A DNA stretch of 64,000 nucleotides from Gymnothorax reevesii (GCA_029721435.1 CM056580.1:29980867-30044866); one strand, 5' to 3'; positions 1 through 9,144 are shown, counted from the stretch's first letter. Numbers and translations: made by a program. The notes: a model not told the origin generated them from the letters alone.

Positions 1-2
1 AT

Positions 3-545
3 TATAGGTGTTTTTGTAGAAATTTTTCTACTGTTGTCGCTCCTCTTACAGACTTGTTGAAGGGTAATGTTAAGTATCTGTGGTCCTCAGAATGTCAGAA
101 GGCATTTGAAAACGTTAAAGCCTTAATTTGTAATGCTCCTGTTTTGGCTGCGCCACAGTGGGATAAGGCGTTTAAGCTTGAGGTAGATGCTAGTTATGTT
201 GGTGCAGGAGCGGTGTTGTTGCAATCTGACGATTTGGGAGTGGATAAGCCAGTATGTTTCTTTTCGAAGAAATTCAATAAACATCAGTTGAATTATTCAG
301 TTATCGAGAAAGAAACTCTTGCGTTAATTTTAGCTTTGCAGCATTTCAGTGTATATGTTAGCTCTGTGCCTGTGGTGGTCTTTACTGATCATAATCCATT
401 GACTTTTCTTAGTTCATTACAGAGTCCAAATCAGAGGCTTGTTCGTTGGGCTCTGTTTCTCCAATCTTACACCCTGGATATTCGCCATATTAAGGGGCGG
501 GATAACGTAGTGGCGGATGCTTTGTCCCGTGCCCCAAGTCAATAG
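3..545 (+). CDS. Ty3/gypsy RNase H domain, C-terminal end of pol (partial)
   Basis: The frame is open from the window edge and ends at a stop at 543-545, giving about 180 residues. It encodes the end of the RT connection region and a complete RNase H domain, which degrades the RNA strand of the RNA-DNA hybrid during reverse transcription. Visible motifs are LEVDAS (first catalytic Asp), YSVIEKE (Glu), VVFTDHNPL (second Asp) and the terminal DNVVADALSR. The product ends right after this motif, so there is no integrase or chromodomain downstream. The frame has no internal stop in the visible part. The real start is upstream of the window; the TTG at 54 is not a start. Confidence 0.88.
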   Translation, partial: YRCFCRNFSTVVAPLTDLLKGNVKYLWSSECQKAFENVKALICNAPVLAAPQWDKAFKLEVDASYVGAGAVLLQSDDLGVDKPVCFFSKKFNKHQLNYSVIEKETLALILALQHFSVYVSSVPVVVFTDHNPLTFLSSLQSPNQRLVRWALFLQSYTLDIRHIKGRDNVVADALSRAPSQ

Positions 546-820
546 TTTTGCCTCTTGGGTTTGTTGTCCCATTCTCCTAGGTTTCCCTTCTTAAAAGCTT
601 CAAGGATCCAGTTGCTGGAGGGAGTGGAATCTTGGGGTTGTGGGAGACATGAACGGTGAGGTATTTCTTTGGCATTGAATGAGTCTGAGATTTGTGTATT
701 GTTACACGGTGTGATTGATTTTTAAAGTTGTACTTATGGTTGAATTTGTAGTTAAGGAAGTATTATGTGGATTGGTTTTTGTCAGGGTTCCTTTTAGGAC
801 CCTGACTTTATGGGGGGGGG

Positions 821-1238
821 TGTGACGGCCATGGGGCCTTAGTCTTTCCATAGGTACTTGTGTGTGTGTGCTCTGTTTTGCAGGTGCAGCTGAGTTGGCA
901 TCAGGTAACTGGGAACACCTGGCCAGTGTTCCCAGGTTACTTAATCCCACCTCTTCAGCCATCTGGGTCATCTTCGTAATCGCGGAAGTAGTTGGAGCGG
1001 TCGTGGTTGCCGTCGGTCCCCTTCTCAAGCCATGCCGGCTTTACTTTGTTTTTTGTTTTGCATTTACAACATGCACCTCATATCTTTCATTGCATTCATA
1101 CATTTTCATACACTACTGACACTTACTTCCACACCCCATTAAGTATTTATTGTGTAATTTAATAAACTTTTGCTAACTTTTGGAGCCGCCTTGTCTACAT
1201 CTCCCTTACTGGTTGCGGCTGATGAGCCGGCCGTAACA
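821..1238 (+). repeat. 3' LTR of the gypsy fragment
   Basis: The LTR begins TGTGACGGCC and ends GGCCGTAACA, which are inverted complements with one mismatch and give the canonical TG...CA ends. It is preceded by a T-G9 purine-rich run and contains an AATAAA poly(A) signal at 1161-1166 near its 3' end. The length is about 418 bp. The matching 5' LTR is outside the window, so the boundaries rest on the terminal inverted motif alone. Confidence 0.75.
1161..1166 (+). promoter_or_regulatory. LTR polyadenylation signal
   Basis: Canonical AATAAA hexamer inside the 3' LTR, about 75 bp before the LTR end, in the sense orientation of the upstream pol fragment. Confidence 0.55.
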
Positions 1239-1665
1239 CAGTGAATAAGTAAAAAGTCTGGCTGGGAGGGTGTTAGGAAAGTTGACCCTGCATATTTTAT
1301 GCATGTCAATATGGAGAGCAGCTGAAAAAAGGTGCTGTGCAAGGAGGTGTGTGGCACATTTCTCCATTTTACATTGAGCAAAATGTTTCATTTTCACTTT
1401 CACACCTTGTTATCAGCGTATGTATTAAACATTGTGTCTTTTTTGACTGATCCAAATGATTTGTTAGCCAGAGCTTTGAGAAAGTATTTTCTCCCATCCT
1501 GATTTCTTCTTTTTTTGTTAATTTGTCATTTATAAATGTGTTAAATCATTAAACTAATTTTACAGCAAGAAAAGGATAATGTGAGTTCACACGAAATGCA
1601 GCTAACTGAAGGTAAAGTCATTTAAAATCTACATCACCCATGTAAAAAAAAAAAAAAAAAAATCC
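1239..1665. other. Unassigned spacer between two mobile elements
   Basis: AT-rich DNA between the gypsy 3' LTR and the long-TIR element, ending in a run of A (about 1644-1662). I see no gene or recognisable repeat in it. Confidence 0.5.
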
Positions 1666-1912
1666 GGTTACACTTGATAATAAGGGAACATAAATCATGT
1701 AGTTATCATGCATTACTTTATGCATGATTCACTCATGAGTTTATCATGATTACTGCATGATTTTATACATGAATTCATCATGACTCATCATGAGTTAAAA
1801 TGAATTCATGCTTACTCATGTCTGATTTCATGCAATGACATCATATCAACATAGGCACTGACTCTAATGAATTCATCATGAATCAAAAGTAATTGAGCAT
1901 GATCACGAAGAA

Positions 1913-2290
1913 TTCATGGTTAAGCGTAGTTCATGTCATTCAGTGATTTCTTAGCAATAGCATTTGATGCATCTGTTGTAATGAAAACTACCGTATGTCC
2001 AACACTTTAGTTGAGGGGGCACAAATGATGAATTCATGAGCAAGTAAGCTTTAATTCATGTCATTCAATGATTCCTTGCCAATAGCGTTTCACACATCCG
2101 TTGTAATGAAAGCTACCGTTTGTCCACCACTTTAGTTGAGGGACACAAACATGATGAACTCATGAGAAAGTAAGCTTTAATTCATGTCATTCAATGATTC
2201 CTTAGCAATAGCACTTCTCAGATCTATGATAAAGGCATGTACAGCCACCACTTTAGTTGAGGGGGCACAAATGTGATCAACTCATGGGAA
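1913..2290. repeat. Three tandem units (about 123 bp) inside the MITE-like element
   Basis: A unit containing TTCATGTCATTCA, then TTCCTTAGCAATAGC, then CACTTTAGTTGAGGG and GATGAACTCATGAG is repeated three times with about 123-bp spacing (near 1913, 2036 and 2159). The units differ by scattered substitutions, so the amplification is not recent. Confidence 0.7.
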
Positions 2291-2391
2291 GCTAATGAAT
2301 GAAGTTAGAATGAATTAATTGATTAAATCAGTATTTACTAATGCATGAAGTAGTACATAACTGCACTGTAATATTGTATCTTTATTATCAA

Positions 2392-2893
2392 TGTTATGGC
2401 CCCAATTTGTTATTACATTTATAACACAACAGCAACAGCAAGGGATGACAAACACAGTTTTAACAACTAAAGCACATTTAATTTTTAACAAAGACAAAGA
2501 CTAATAACAACCTACAACTAAAGACCAAGATTGATAAATAAGAAAAAACAGAAATAATTACAGTCCCTTTTTGGTGGGGTGGCTTGGTGATGTCCTGGAT
2601 GAAGAAAATGCTCAAACACAGGCAAAGAAATCCACAAAAGAAATGTCACAGGTCTTGAACAGAATGGCAGGTCTGGTCATCTGTATCCTTCTTGCAATTT
2701 CTCCTACTACTTTACTGTCTCAATTCTTTTCCTTATATACTCTTTTGCAGACCCCACCCACATTTAGACCTCTTTTTTTTAATTTTCTGAGACTTGCCCC
2801 AGACATGTCCAGGACATGTCTAAACATGACTCCAGTCTGAGCTTAACAAAAAAAGGTAAATACTGCCATCTAGTGGCCTATATTCACATTACA
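2392..2893 (-). repeat. 3' LTR of the Gmr1-like element
   Basis: 502 bp with TG...CA ends. It matches the copy at 7877-8378 except T at 2644 where the other copy has C. On the minus strand a TATA-like GTATATAAGG lies at 2740-2731, and an ATTAAA variant poly(A) signal at 2482-2477 may define the transcript end. A purine-rich tract (GGAATGGAGG on the minus strand, 2903-2894) abuts the LTR and is the likely plus-strand primer site. Confidence 0.92.
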
Positions 2894-3026
2894 CCTCCAT
2901 TCCAAAAGGGAAAAATTTTGACTCATAAAGGCAAAATTTTTCTTTTCAATACAAAATGGTTAAGTGAACACTTGTCAATATATACATATCATACAATATT
3001 CAAACACATGATATATATATACACAT

Positions 3027-4856
3027 TCAAACACGGGATAAGCAATCAGCAATTACATTGTCTGTACCCTTCACATGCTTAATTTCCAAGTCAAACTCCT
3101 GTAAAATCAAACTCCAATTCAACAATCTCCGATTCTTGTTTTTCATCTTGCTCAAAAACATTAACGGATTGTGGTCAGTGTACACAATCATTGGCTTTTG
3201 TCCTGTACAAACATAAACCTCAAAGTGTTGTAAAGAAAGGACCAGAGCCAACAGTTCCTTCTCTATTGTGGAATAGTTCCTTTGGTGGCGATTGAACTTC
3301 CTGGAGAAGTATGCCACGGGATGCTCAATGTCATCAGAGTCACTTCTCTGTAGGAGCACAGATCCACAAGCTTGGTCGCTAGCATCGACCGCGATGGAGA
3401 ACGGTTTGTTGAAGTCAGGAGATTTGAGCACGGGGAAGTGACACAGCAGAGACTTCAGGCGATCGAAGGCTCTGTGGCATGCATCATCCCAGGTGAACTT
3501 TACGCCTTTCTTCAGTTGGTTAGTTAGACTGAGAGCAATCTCAGCAAAGTTCTTGCAGAACTTGCGGTAGTACCCGATCATTCCAAGGAAGCGGCGCAAA
3601 GCTTTTTTGTTGTCAGGAACTGGAAAGTCCATGATGGCTTGGACTTTAGCATTTATGGGTGCCACCTTACCCTGGCCTATGACGTAGCCAAGATAGGTGA
3701 CAGTAGCACAACCAAAGTCACTCTTGTTCAGGTTAACAGTCAGGTTAGCCTGGGTCAGGCGCTGGAACAACGTCTCTACATCTTTTAGATGTTCTTCCCA
3801 GGAGTCACTCCATGTGATCAGGTCATCGATGTATGCACCCGTGTGTGGCAATCCGGCGATTGTAGACTGTATCATCCTTTGGAACGTGGCTGGGGCATTT
3901 TTCATGCCAAAGGGTAGGACTTCATACTGGTACAACCCAGATGGTGTGGCAAAAGCAGAGATGCTCTTGGCCCTCTCAGTTAAAGGCACACACCAATAAC
4001 CCTTCAATAAATCAATCTTGGTCAGAAACTTTGCTTGCCCTACATTATCAATACAATCATCAATCCTAGGTATTGGAAACACATCAGTTCTGGTTACAGC
4101 ATTGACTTTGCGATAATCTGTACAGAATCTAGTACTTCCATCAGGTTTTGGAACTAGCACACAGGGTGAACTCCAATCGGAGTTGGAGGGTCTGATAATA
4201 TCATGTTTTAACATGTACTCAACCTCTTTCTCAGCAATCTTTCTCTTTTCAGGATTCATCCGGTATGGATGCTGTTTTATTGGTTTGGCATCACCAACAT
4301 CTACATCATGAGAGGCTATAGTAACTCTCTTTGGAACATCAGGAAACAAATCCTCATATTTCTTGATCAACCTTTCAAACTGATCTCTCTGTGAAGGTTC
4401 TAAGTGCTGGAGTTTTACATCAAGATTTTGCAACACTTCAGTGTTTGACAATTTACAAGAAAGAACTTCAGCTTTAATTCTTGGTTCATCATCTTGAAAC
4501 TCCCCCTCATCTTCACACGTTTCGACCATTGGAGAATCTGAAGTGACAGCTGCAACCCTAGCATTTCTGTCATGATAAGGCTTTAGCATGTTAATATGAC
4601 ACAATTGTTTTGGTTTTCTCCTATCTGGAGTCTTCACAATGTAATTGAGATCATTGAGTTTTGTCAGAATTTCATAAGGACCATGAAATCTAGCCTGCAA
4701 TGGATTGGACTGCAAGGGAAACAACACAAGGACCTTGTCTCCTGGTTTAAACTCACGGCTTCTAGCCTTATGATCATACCAAGTTTTCATTTTTCCCTGA
4801 CTTGATTTCAAGTTCTCTTTGGCAAGGTCACAAGCTGCACGCAATCTTTCCTTGAA
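3027..4856 (-). CDS. Gypsy integrase C-terminus, reverse transcriptase and RNase H (second part)
   Basis: This is the in-phase continuation after the TAG at 4857-4859, 609 codons ending with TGA at 3027-3029. It begins with the basic end of integrase and its GPY/F module (HGPYEILTKL), then a linker, then reverse transcriptase. RT motifs include VLVPKPDGSTRFCTDYRKVN, LLKGYW, LPFGMKNAPATFQ and the catalytic YIDD near 3820-3833. RNase H follows with IAVDAS, YSTIEKE, VYTDHNPL and the terminal NVIADCLSRV. There is no ATG near the beginning, so it can only be made by reading through the stop, or it is silenced by it. No other stop or frameshift is visible. Nothing coding follows; the 3' LTR starts 134 bp downstream. 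Confidence 0.9.
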   Translation of the reverse strand, partial: FKERLRAACDLAKENLKSSQGKMKTWYDHKARSREFKPGDKVLVLFPLQSNPLQARFHGPYEILTKLNDLNYIVKTPDRRKPKQLCHINMLKPYHDRNARVAAVTSDSPMVETCEDEGEFQDDEPRIKAEVLSCKLSNTEVLQNLDVKLQHLEPSQRDQFERLIKKYEDLFPDVPKRVTIASHDVDVGDAKPIKQHPYRMNPEKRKIAEKEVEYMLKHDIIRPSNSDWSSPCVLVPKPDGSTRFCTDYRKVNAVTRTDVFPIPRIDDCIDNVGQAKFLTKIDLLKGYWCVPLTERAKSISAFATPSGLYQYEVLPFGMKNAPATFQRMIQSTIAGLPHTGAYIDDLITWSDSWEEHLKDVETLFQRLTQANLTVNLNKSDFGCATVTYLGYVIGQGKVAPINAKVQAIMDFPVPDNKKALRRFLGMIGYYRKFCKNFAEIALSLTNQLKKGVKFTWDDACHRAFDRLKSLLCHFPVLKSPDFNKPFSIAVDASDQACGSVLLQRSDSDDIEHPVAYFSRKFNRHQRNYSTIEKELLALVLSLQHFEVYVCTGQKPMIVYTDHNPLMFLSKMKNKNRRLLNWSLILQEFDLEIKHVKGTDNVIADCLSRV

Positions 4857-7760
4857 CTAGCTAACATAGTCTAACAGACTGATATGCGGCTCTTTCTCTT
4901 GCCATTGTTCACTCAATAATAGCAAAGGTCCTCTCACTTCATGACCAAACACTAGCTCAAATGGACTGAATCCAGTAGACTCCTGCACTGCTTCTCTAGC
5001 TGCAAACAACAGCAAATGAACCCCTTCATCCCAGTCTTTCTCATGGTCATAACAATAAGTCCTCATCATTGTCTTGAGAGTGGAATGAAACCGCTCTAAG
5101 GCACCCTGACTTTCTGGATGATAGGCACTAGAAAGAATCTGCTTTGCACCTAGTTCATACACAACCTGCTGAAACAATCCTGAAGTGAAATTGCTACCCT
5201 GGTCTGACTGAATTTCCCTGGGAAGGCCAAACAACGTGAAGAACTTTATCAAAGCCTTTGAGATTGCAGTTGCCTTGATGTTACGTAGAGGTATGGCTTC
5301 GGGGAATCTGGTAGATGCACACATGATTGTCAACAAGTACTGATTTCCAGATCTAGTCTTGGGTAATGGACCAACGCAATCAACAATGACCCTAGAGAAT
5401 GGCTCCCCAAATGCTGGGATAGGCTGCAATGGAGCTACAGGTGGGTCTAACTGGTGTTTTCCAACTACCTGACAAGTGTGACAGGTTTTGCAAAAGTTGG
5501 AAACGTCTTTCCGAAGCCCAGGCCAAAAGAAGTGTTTCATGATCTTATCAACAGTCTTGTTAACACCAAGATGACCTCCTAAAGGTAAACTATGAGCCAT
5601 TGTTAAGATCTCATTCCTATAGACCTTCGGAACAACAATTTGCCTGACCACTGCCCAATCTGCATTGGCAGGGATATCAGGAGGGCGCCACTTCCGCATC
5701 AACACACCATCCTTGAGATAATACCCAACTGGAACTGCATCTATTTCTTTTTCAGGAAGGGCTCTCCTCTTTAGTACACCAATTTCAGGATCATTAGTTT
5801 GCTCCTCAATCAACCGCTTTCTGGACAGAGACAAGTCTCCAGACACATCAGAATCACCAGACCCATCCGGCTGGCTGAATAGAGAACTGATAAAAGTATC
5901 TGATAAGTCCTCAAACGGAGAAACCATAGTAGGCCAATCAGAGTCATGAGGCGAACCACCTGAGTCCTGACTATTCAATGTACTGGACGGCACCACAACA
6001 TCATCTTCTTTAGCCTTCTTGGCCATAGCACGAGTCACTGCGCAAGAAGGATACAGAGATGGGTCCTCATCCCCATTTTCAGTGCTCGGCTGTGAAGTAA
6101 GATGTACAGGGGGAACTACTTTGCCCCCAGCCAGGTCATTGCCTAGCAACAGAGAAACACCCTTTATAGGTAGACTTGACATAAGTCCCACCTTTACCTG
6201 TCCTGTAACTAAATCTGACTTCAAGAATATAGAGCGCAGGGGTACAGATACAGTCCTCCCTTCAATACCTTGTACAAGTATGAAATCCCCTGAAGCGGTC
6301 TCATCACGTAACTCCAAGGAGTCCATCAACAAAAGTGACTGAGAAGCTCCGGTATCCCTTAGGATATATATGGGGACAGGAGTAGTATGCTCATTCAGAG
6401 CCACAAATCCCTCTGACACAAATGGAAGAAATTCCTCCCTCACGAAGTCAGCTGTATCAGGCTTTTTAGCCCCACAAGAAGCAGGCAATTTAGCAGATTG
6501 GTTATCTACTACAGGGGTTTCTAACCTTGTTTTCACAAAGGCATTTGGTTTGGTATCCTTTTCTTTCTTAGCTTTAAGGAACCAACAGTTAGTTGTAACA
6601 TGAACAGATTTCTTGCAATAACTGCAAACTAGACCACTTTTGTCACTGTCAGCTTTCACACTTTGATCAGACCTGTTACTGGATTTTTGAGCACCATCAC
6701 CAGATTTGTCTTTGTCTTTGGGTGAGGAATCTTGGGTATCACCGTAACCCTTTTTCTGAAATTGGGACCATTTATTGTTATTGCTAGACTGAAATTTGGA
6801 CTTATGAGTGAGAACATATTCATCTGCAAATTTGGCAGCTGATTGCAAGTTCAGTGCTTGCTTCTCATTAAGGTAGGTCTTAACATCATCCTTAACACAG
6901 TTCTTGAATTCTTCAACTAACACCATCTCTTTTAGTGAGTTGAAATCTTCCTTGACCTCCATAGAAGTACACCAGCGCTCAAAGCAAACTTTCTTCTCAT
7001 TAGCAAATTCCACATAAGTCTGATTTTCAGATTTTTTCAGACCTCTGAATTTCTGTCGGTAAGCCTCTGGAACCAACTCATAAGCTCTCAAAATAACCTT
7101 TTTGACAACCTCATAATCAGAGGAATCATCTGCAGACAAAGCCGAATAGGCTTGTTGAGCTTTACCCTTGAGGACAGTTTGCAACAGCAAAGGCCAGTGT
7201 TCCTTTGGCCACTGGCAACTCTTTGCCACCTTTTCAAAACACTGGAAATAGTTGTCAACATCCTTTTCCAAAAATGGAGGCACCAGTTTTACCTCCTGAC
7301 TGGCACAAAATTTATTTTTAGTTTCAATTTTAATTTTTAGTTTCTCCATTTGGAGTCTTTCTTCTCTATCCAATTTCTCTAATTCAAAATCTCTCTGTCT
7401 CTGTCTCTCTCTTTCTGCTCTTTCCTCTTTCTCTCTCTCAAATTCTCTTTGTTTTTCTTCTCTTGCTAATTTTTCTAACTCAAACTGCCTTTGTTTTTCT
7501 TTTTCCTCCCTTTCAATCTCTAGCATTTTTAATTTAAGTTCCATTTCTATATTTGGATTTTCCACTGGAAACTGTTCCAGATCTCCTGGTGCAAACACAT
7601 TTTCATCAATGTAATATTCAACTATCTCTCTAGCCAGTCTTGCTTTTCGCATGGCTGGTTTTACCTCTGTCAGCTCCAACTGTCTGCAAATTTCTAGCAG
7701 TTCTGTCTTTTTAAAAGACTTCAAAACCCCTACGGTTGGTGATGCCAAGAAATCATCCAT
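4857..7760 (-). CDS. Gypsy gag-protease-integrase polyprotein (first part, ends at an amber codon)
   Basis: The chosen start is the ATG at 7760 (MDDFLASP), 967 codons before the TAG at 4857-4859; an upstream GTG at 7793 is in frame but not needed. Domains in order: an N-terminal SAP-like helical segment (about 1-60); a Glu/Arg-rich coiled coil (about 75-150); a SCAN-like gag capsid (about 155-330); a CCHC zinc knuckle CX2CX4HX4C (about 378-392); an aspartic protease with DTGAS (about 469); and integrase with its HHCC zinc domain (about 720-770) and a catalytic D, D-35-E core (VIVDCVGPL, QSDQGSNF, ALERFHS). The knuckle has Val where Gly usually precedes His. The frame after the TAG continues in phase into the integrase C-terminus and RT. 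This product would package RNA, process itself and integrate cDNA. Confidence 0.9.
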   Translation of the reverse strand: MDDFLASPTVGVLKSFKKTELLEICRQLELTEVKPAMRKARLAREIVEYYIDENVFAPGDLEQFPVENPNIEMELKLKMLEIEREEKEKQRQFELEKLAREEKQREFEREKEERAERERQRQRDFELEKLDREERLQMEKLKIKIETKNKFCASQEVKLVPPFLEKDVDNYFQCFEKVAKSCQWPKEHWPLLLQTVLKGKAQQAYSALSADDSSDYEVVKKVILRAYELVPEAYRQKFRGLKKSENQTYVEFANEKKVCFERWCTSMEVKEDFNSLKEMVLVEEFKNCVKDDVKTYLNEKQALNLQSAAKFADEYVLTHKSKFQSSNNNKWSQFQKKGYGDTQDSSPKDKDKSGDGAQKSSNRSDQSVKADSDKSGLVCSYCKKSVHVTTNCWFLKAKKEKDTKPNAFVKTRLETPVVDNQSAKLPASCGAKKPDTADFVREEFLPFVSEGFVALNEHTTPVPIYILRDTGASQSLLLMDSLELRDETASGDFILVQGIEGRTVSVPLRSIFLKSDLVTGQVKVGLMSSLPIKGVSLLLGNDLAGGKVVPPVHLTSQPSTENGDEDPSLYPSCAVTRAMAKKAKEDDVVVPSSTLNSQDSGGSPHDSDWPTMVSPFEDLSDTFISSLFSQPDGSGDSDVSGDLSLSRKRLIEEQTNDPEIGVLKRRALPEKEIDAVPVGYYLKDGVLMRKWRPPDIPANADWAVVRQIVVPKVYRNEILTMAHSLPLGGHLGVNKTVDKIMKHFFWPGLRKDVSNFCKTCHTCQVVGKHQLDPPVAPLQPIPAFGEPFSRVIVDCVGPLPKTRSGNQYLLTIMCASTRFPEAIPLRNIKATAISKALIKFFTLFGLPREIQSDQGSNFTSGLFQQVVYELGAKQILSSAYHPESQGALERFHSTLKTMMRTYCYDHEKDWDEGVHLLLFAAREAVQESTGFSPFELVFGHEVRGPLLLLSEQWQEKEPHISLLDYVS

Positions 7761-7852
7761 TGCTGTTGTCAATATATATCTAGGAAAATTCACAAAAACA
7801 ATTTCACAATTTGGAATGTTAGATTTTCAATAAATTACTCACACAATGGTCT

Positions 7853-7873
7853 ATCCCGGACCTTGAGCCCCCA
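7853..7873 (-). promoter_or_regulatory. Primer-binding site, tRNA-Pro-like with a 3-nt insertion
   Basis: Three bases inside the 5' LTR edge, the plus strand reads ATCCCGGAC (7853-7861), CTT, then GAGCCCCCA (7865-7873). Without the CTT these 18 bases equal the 3' end of eukaryotic tRNA-Pro, including CCA. The site is therefore most likely complementary to tRNA-Pro. The 9 bases next to the LTR pair perfectly with the tRNA 3' end; the CTT would bulge. Confidence 0.7.
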
Positions 7874-7876
7874 ATT

Positions 7877-8378
7877 TGTTATGGCCCCAATTTGTTATTA
7901 CATTTATAACACAACAGCAACAGCAAGGGATGACAAACACAGTTTTAACAACTAAAGCACATTTAATTTTTAACAAAGACAAAGACTAATAACAACCTAC
8001 AACTAAAGACCAAGATTGATAAATAAGAAAAAACAGAAATAATTACAGTCCCTTTTTGGTGGGGTGGCTTGGTGATGTCCTGGATGAAGAAAATGCTCAA
8101 ACACAGGCAAAGAAATCCACAAAAGAAACGTCACAGGTCTTGAACAGAATGGCAGGTCTGGTCATCTGTATCCTTCTTGCAATTTCTCCTACTACTTTAC
8201 TGTCTCAATTCTTTTCCTTATATACTCTTTTGCAGACCCCACCCACATTTAGACCTCTTTTTTTTAATTTTCTGAGACTTGCCCCAGACATGTCCAGGAC
8301 ATGTCTAAACATGACTCCAGTCTGAGCTTAACAAAAAAAGGTAAATACTGCCATCTAGTGGCCTATATTCACATTACA
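7877..8378 (-). repeat. 5' LTR of the Gmr1-like element
   Basis: 502 bp, nearly identical to 2392-2893, with TG...CA ends. As the 5' LTR of a minus-strand element it should carry the promoter. Transcription would run leftward into gag, whose start is at 7760. Confidence 0.92.
8216..8225 (-). promoter_or_regulatory. TATA-like box in the 5' LTR
   Basis: The minus strand reads GTATATAAGG, a good TATA-box match about 150 bp inside the upstream edge of the 5' LTR. The same motif is present in the 3' LTR at 2731-2740. Promoter activity is inferred. Confidence 0.55.
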
Positions 8379-9144
8379 TCAAAAAGTGATGGTAAGTCCA
8401 AGTAAAATATCAACTGCAATTCGGCCAAAAGTGAACTGACTATGTCTTTGTAGGCCCAGGAATTCTTGAGCAACTAACCTTCAGTTCATGTTGTTCAATA
8501 TTCCCAATAGACTAACATTTGTACATTTATACTGCATGTTGTGATGATCGCTACCATGTTAACTCATGATGTGTCATGATGCATTCATGCATAAAATAAT
8601 GCATGAATCATGATGAACTCATGAGTAAATCATGCATAAAGTAATGCATGATAACTGCATGATTTATGTCCCCTTATTATAGAGTGTTACCAAAAATCCC
8701 CCCCCACAAGCCTAATACCTGGTTGTGCCTCCTTGGGTGGCAACAACTGCAAACAAATGTTTGCGATAATTGAAAATCAGTCTTTTGTGTTGCTGTGGAG
8801 TTTATTTTAATTCAGCCACATTGGAGGGTTTTCGAACATGTATGGCCTGTTGAAGGTTATGTCCCTGCTAGTCAATCGATTCAAGTCAAGGCCACTGCTA
8901 AACACTCATTCATACCACCACCACCACCATGTTTGACTGTTGGTATGATGATCTTATTGTGGGCCTGTGTAATGTGTGTATCTTCCAAAAAAGTTCAAGT
9001 TTGACTCATTGGTCCACAGAGTATTATTCTGAGTATTATTCATTACCTGACCGTGAAATTTGAATAACACCAGGTATGGTGTCCTGTAAGCCCATGCAGG
9101 CTGGGCTATGTATATTAGCATGACACCTAAATAATAAAAAAAAA

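Larger units (their letters stand above)
1..1238 (+). mobile_element. 3' end of a Ty3/gypsy LTR retrotransposon, cut by the window edge
   Basis: The fragment holds an RNase H coding end (3-545), an untranslated stretch (546-810), a G-rich run just before the LTR (about 811-820, the likely polypurine tract) and a 3' LTR (821-1238). No integrase follows RNase H: the stop codon is 275 bp before the LTR. In ordinary Ty3/gypsy elements integrase comes after RNase H, so this copy either has integrase upstream, as in the complete element at 2392-8378 on the other strand, or has lost it. The 5' part lies outside the window. Confidence 0.85.
2392..8378 (-). mobile_element. Complete young Ty3/gypsy retrotransposon with integrase before RT (Gmr1-like)
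   Basis: The 5987-bp element is bounded by two 502-bp LTRs (2392-2893 and 7877-8378) that differ at one position, and is flanked by the 4-bp duplication TCAA (2388-2391 and 8379-8382). It lies on the minus strand: 5' LTR, a tRNA-Pro-like primer site, gag, protease, integrase, reverse transcriptase, RNase H, purine-rich tract, 3' LTR. Integrase upstream of RT is the order of Ty1/copia elements, but all domains are Ty3/gypsy in sequence. Known Gmr1-type elements of fish and other deuterostomes have this order. It sits inside the MITE-like element 1666-8691. One in-frame TAG interrupts the polyprotein; otherwise it looks complete. Confidence 0.93.
1666..8691. mobile_element. Long-TIR MITE-like DNA element, split by a gypsy insertion
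   Basis: The two ends are imperfect inverted repeats of about 135 bp (1666-1802 and 8555-8691). The left end begins GGTTACACTTGATAATAAGG and the right end, read in reverse complement, begins GGTAACACTCTATAATAAGG; both continue into matching CATGA-rich sequence. The element proper is about 1.04 kb (1666-2391 plus 8383-8691) and is interrupted by the LTR retrotransposon at 2392-8378. It has no coding capacity of its own. The terminal motif GGTAACACTNNANAATAAGG also occurs in the small TTAA-flanked element at 50177-50549, which suggests related families. I see no clear target duplication around this copy. Confidence 0.75.

Noticed and set aside
2571..2840. 89-codon plus-strand frame, present again almost unchanged at 8056-8325
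   Set aside because: It is antisense sequence inside the two LTRs; the duplication reflects the LTR pair, not a gene family.
6019..6603. Plus-strand frames of 107 and 77 codons
   Set aside because: They are antisense shadows of the gypsy gag-protease frame.
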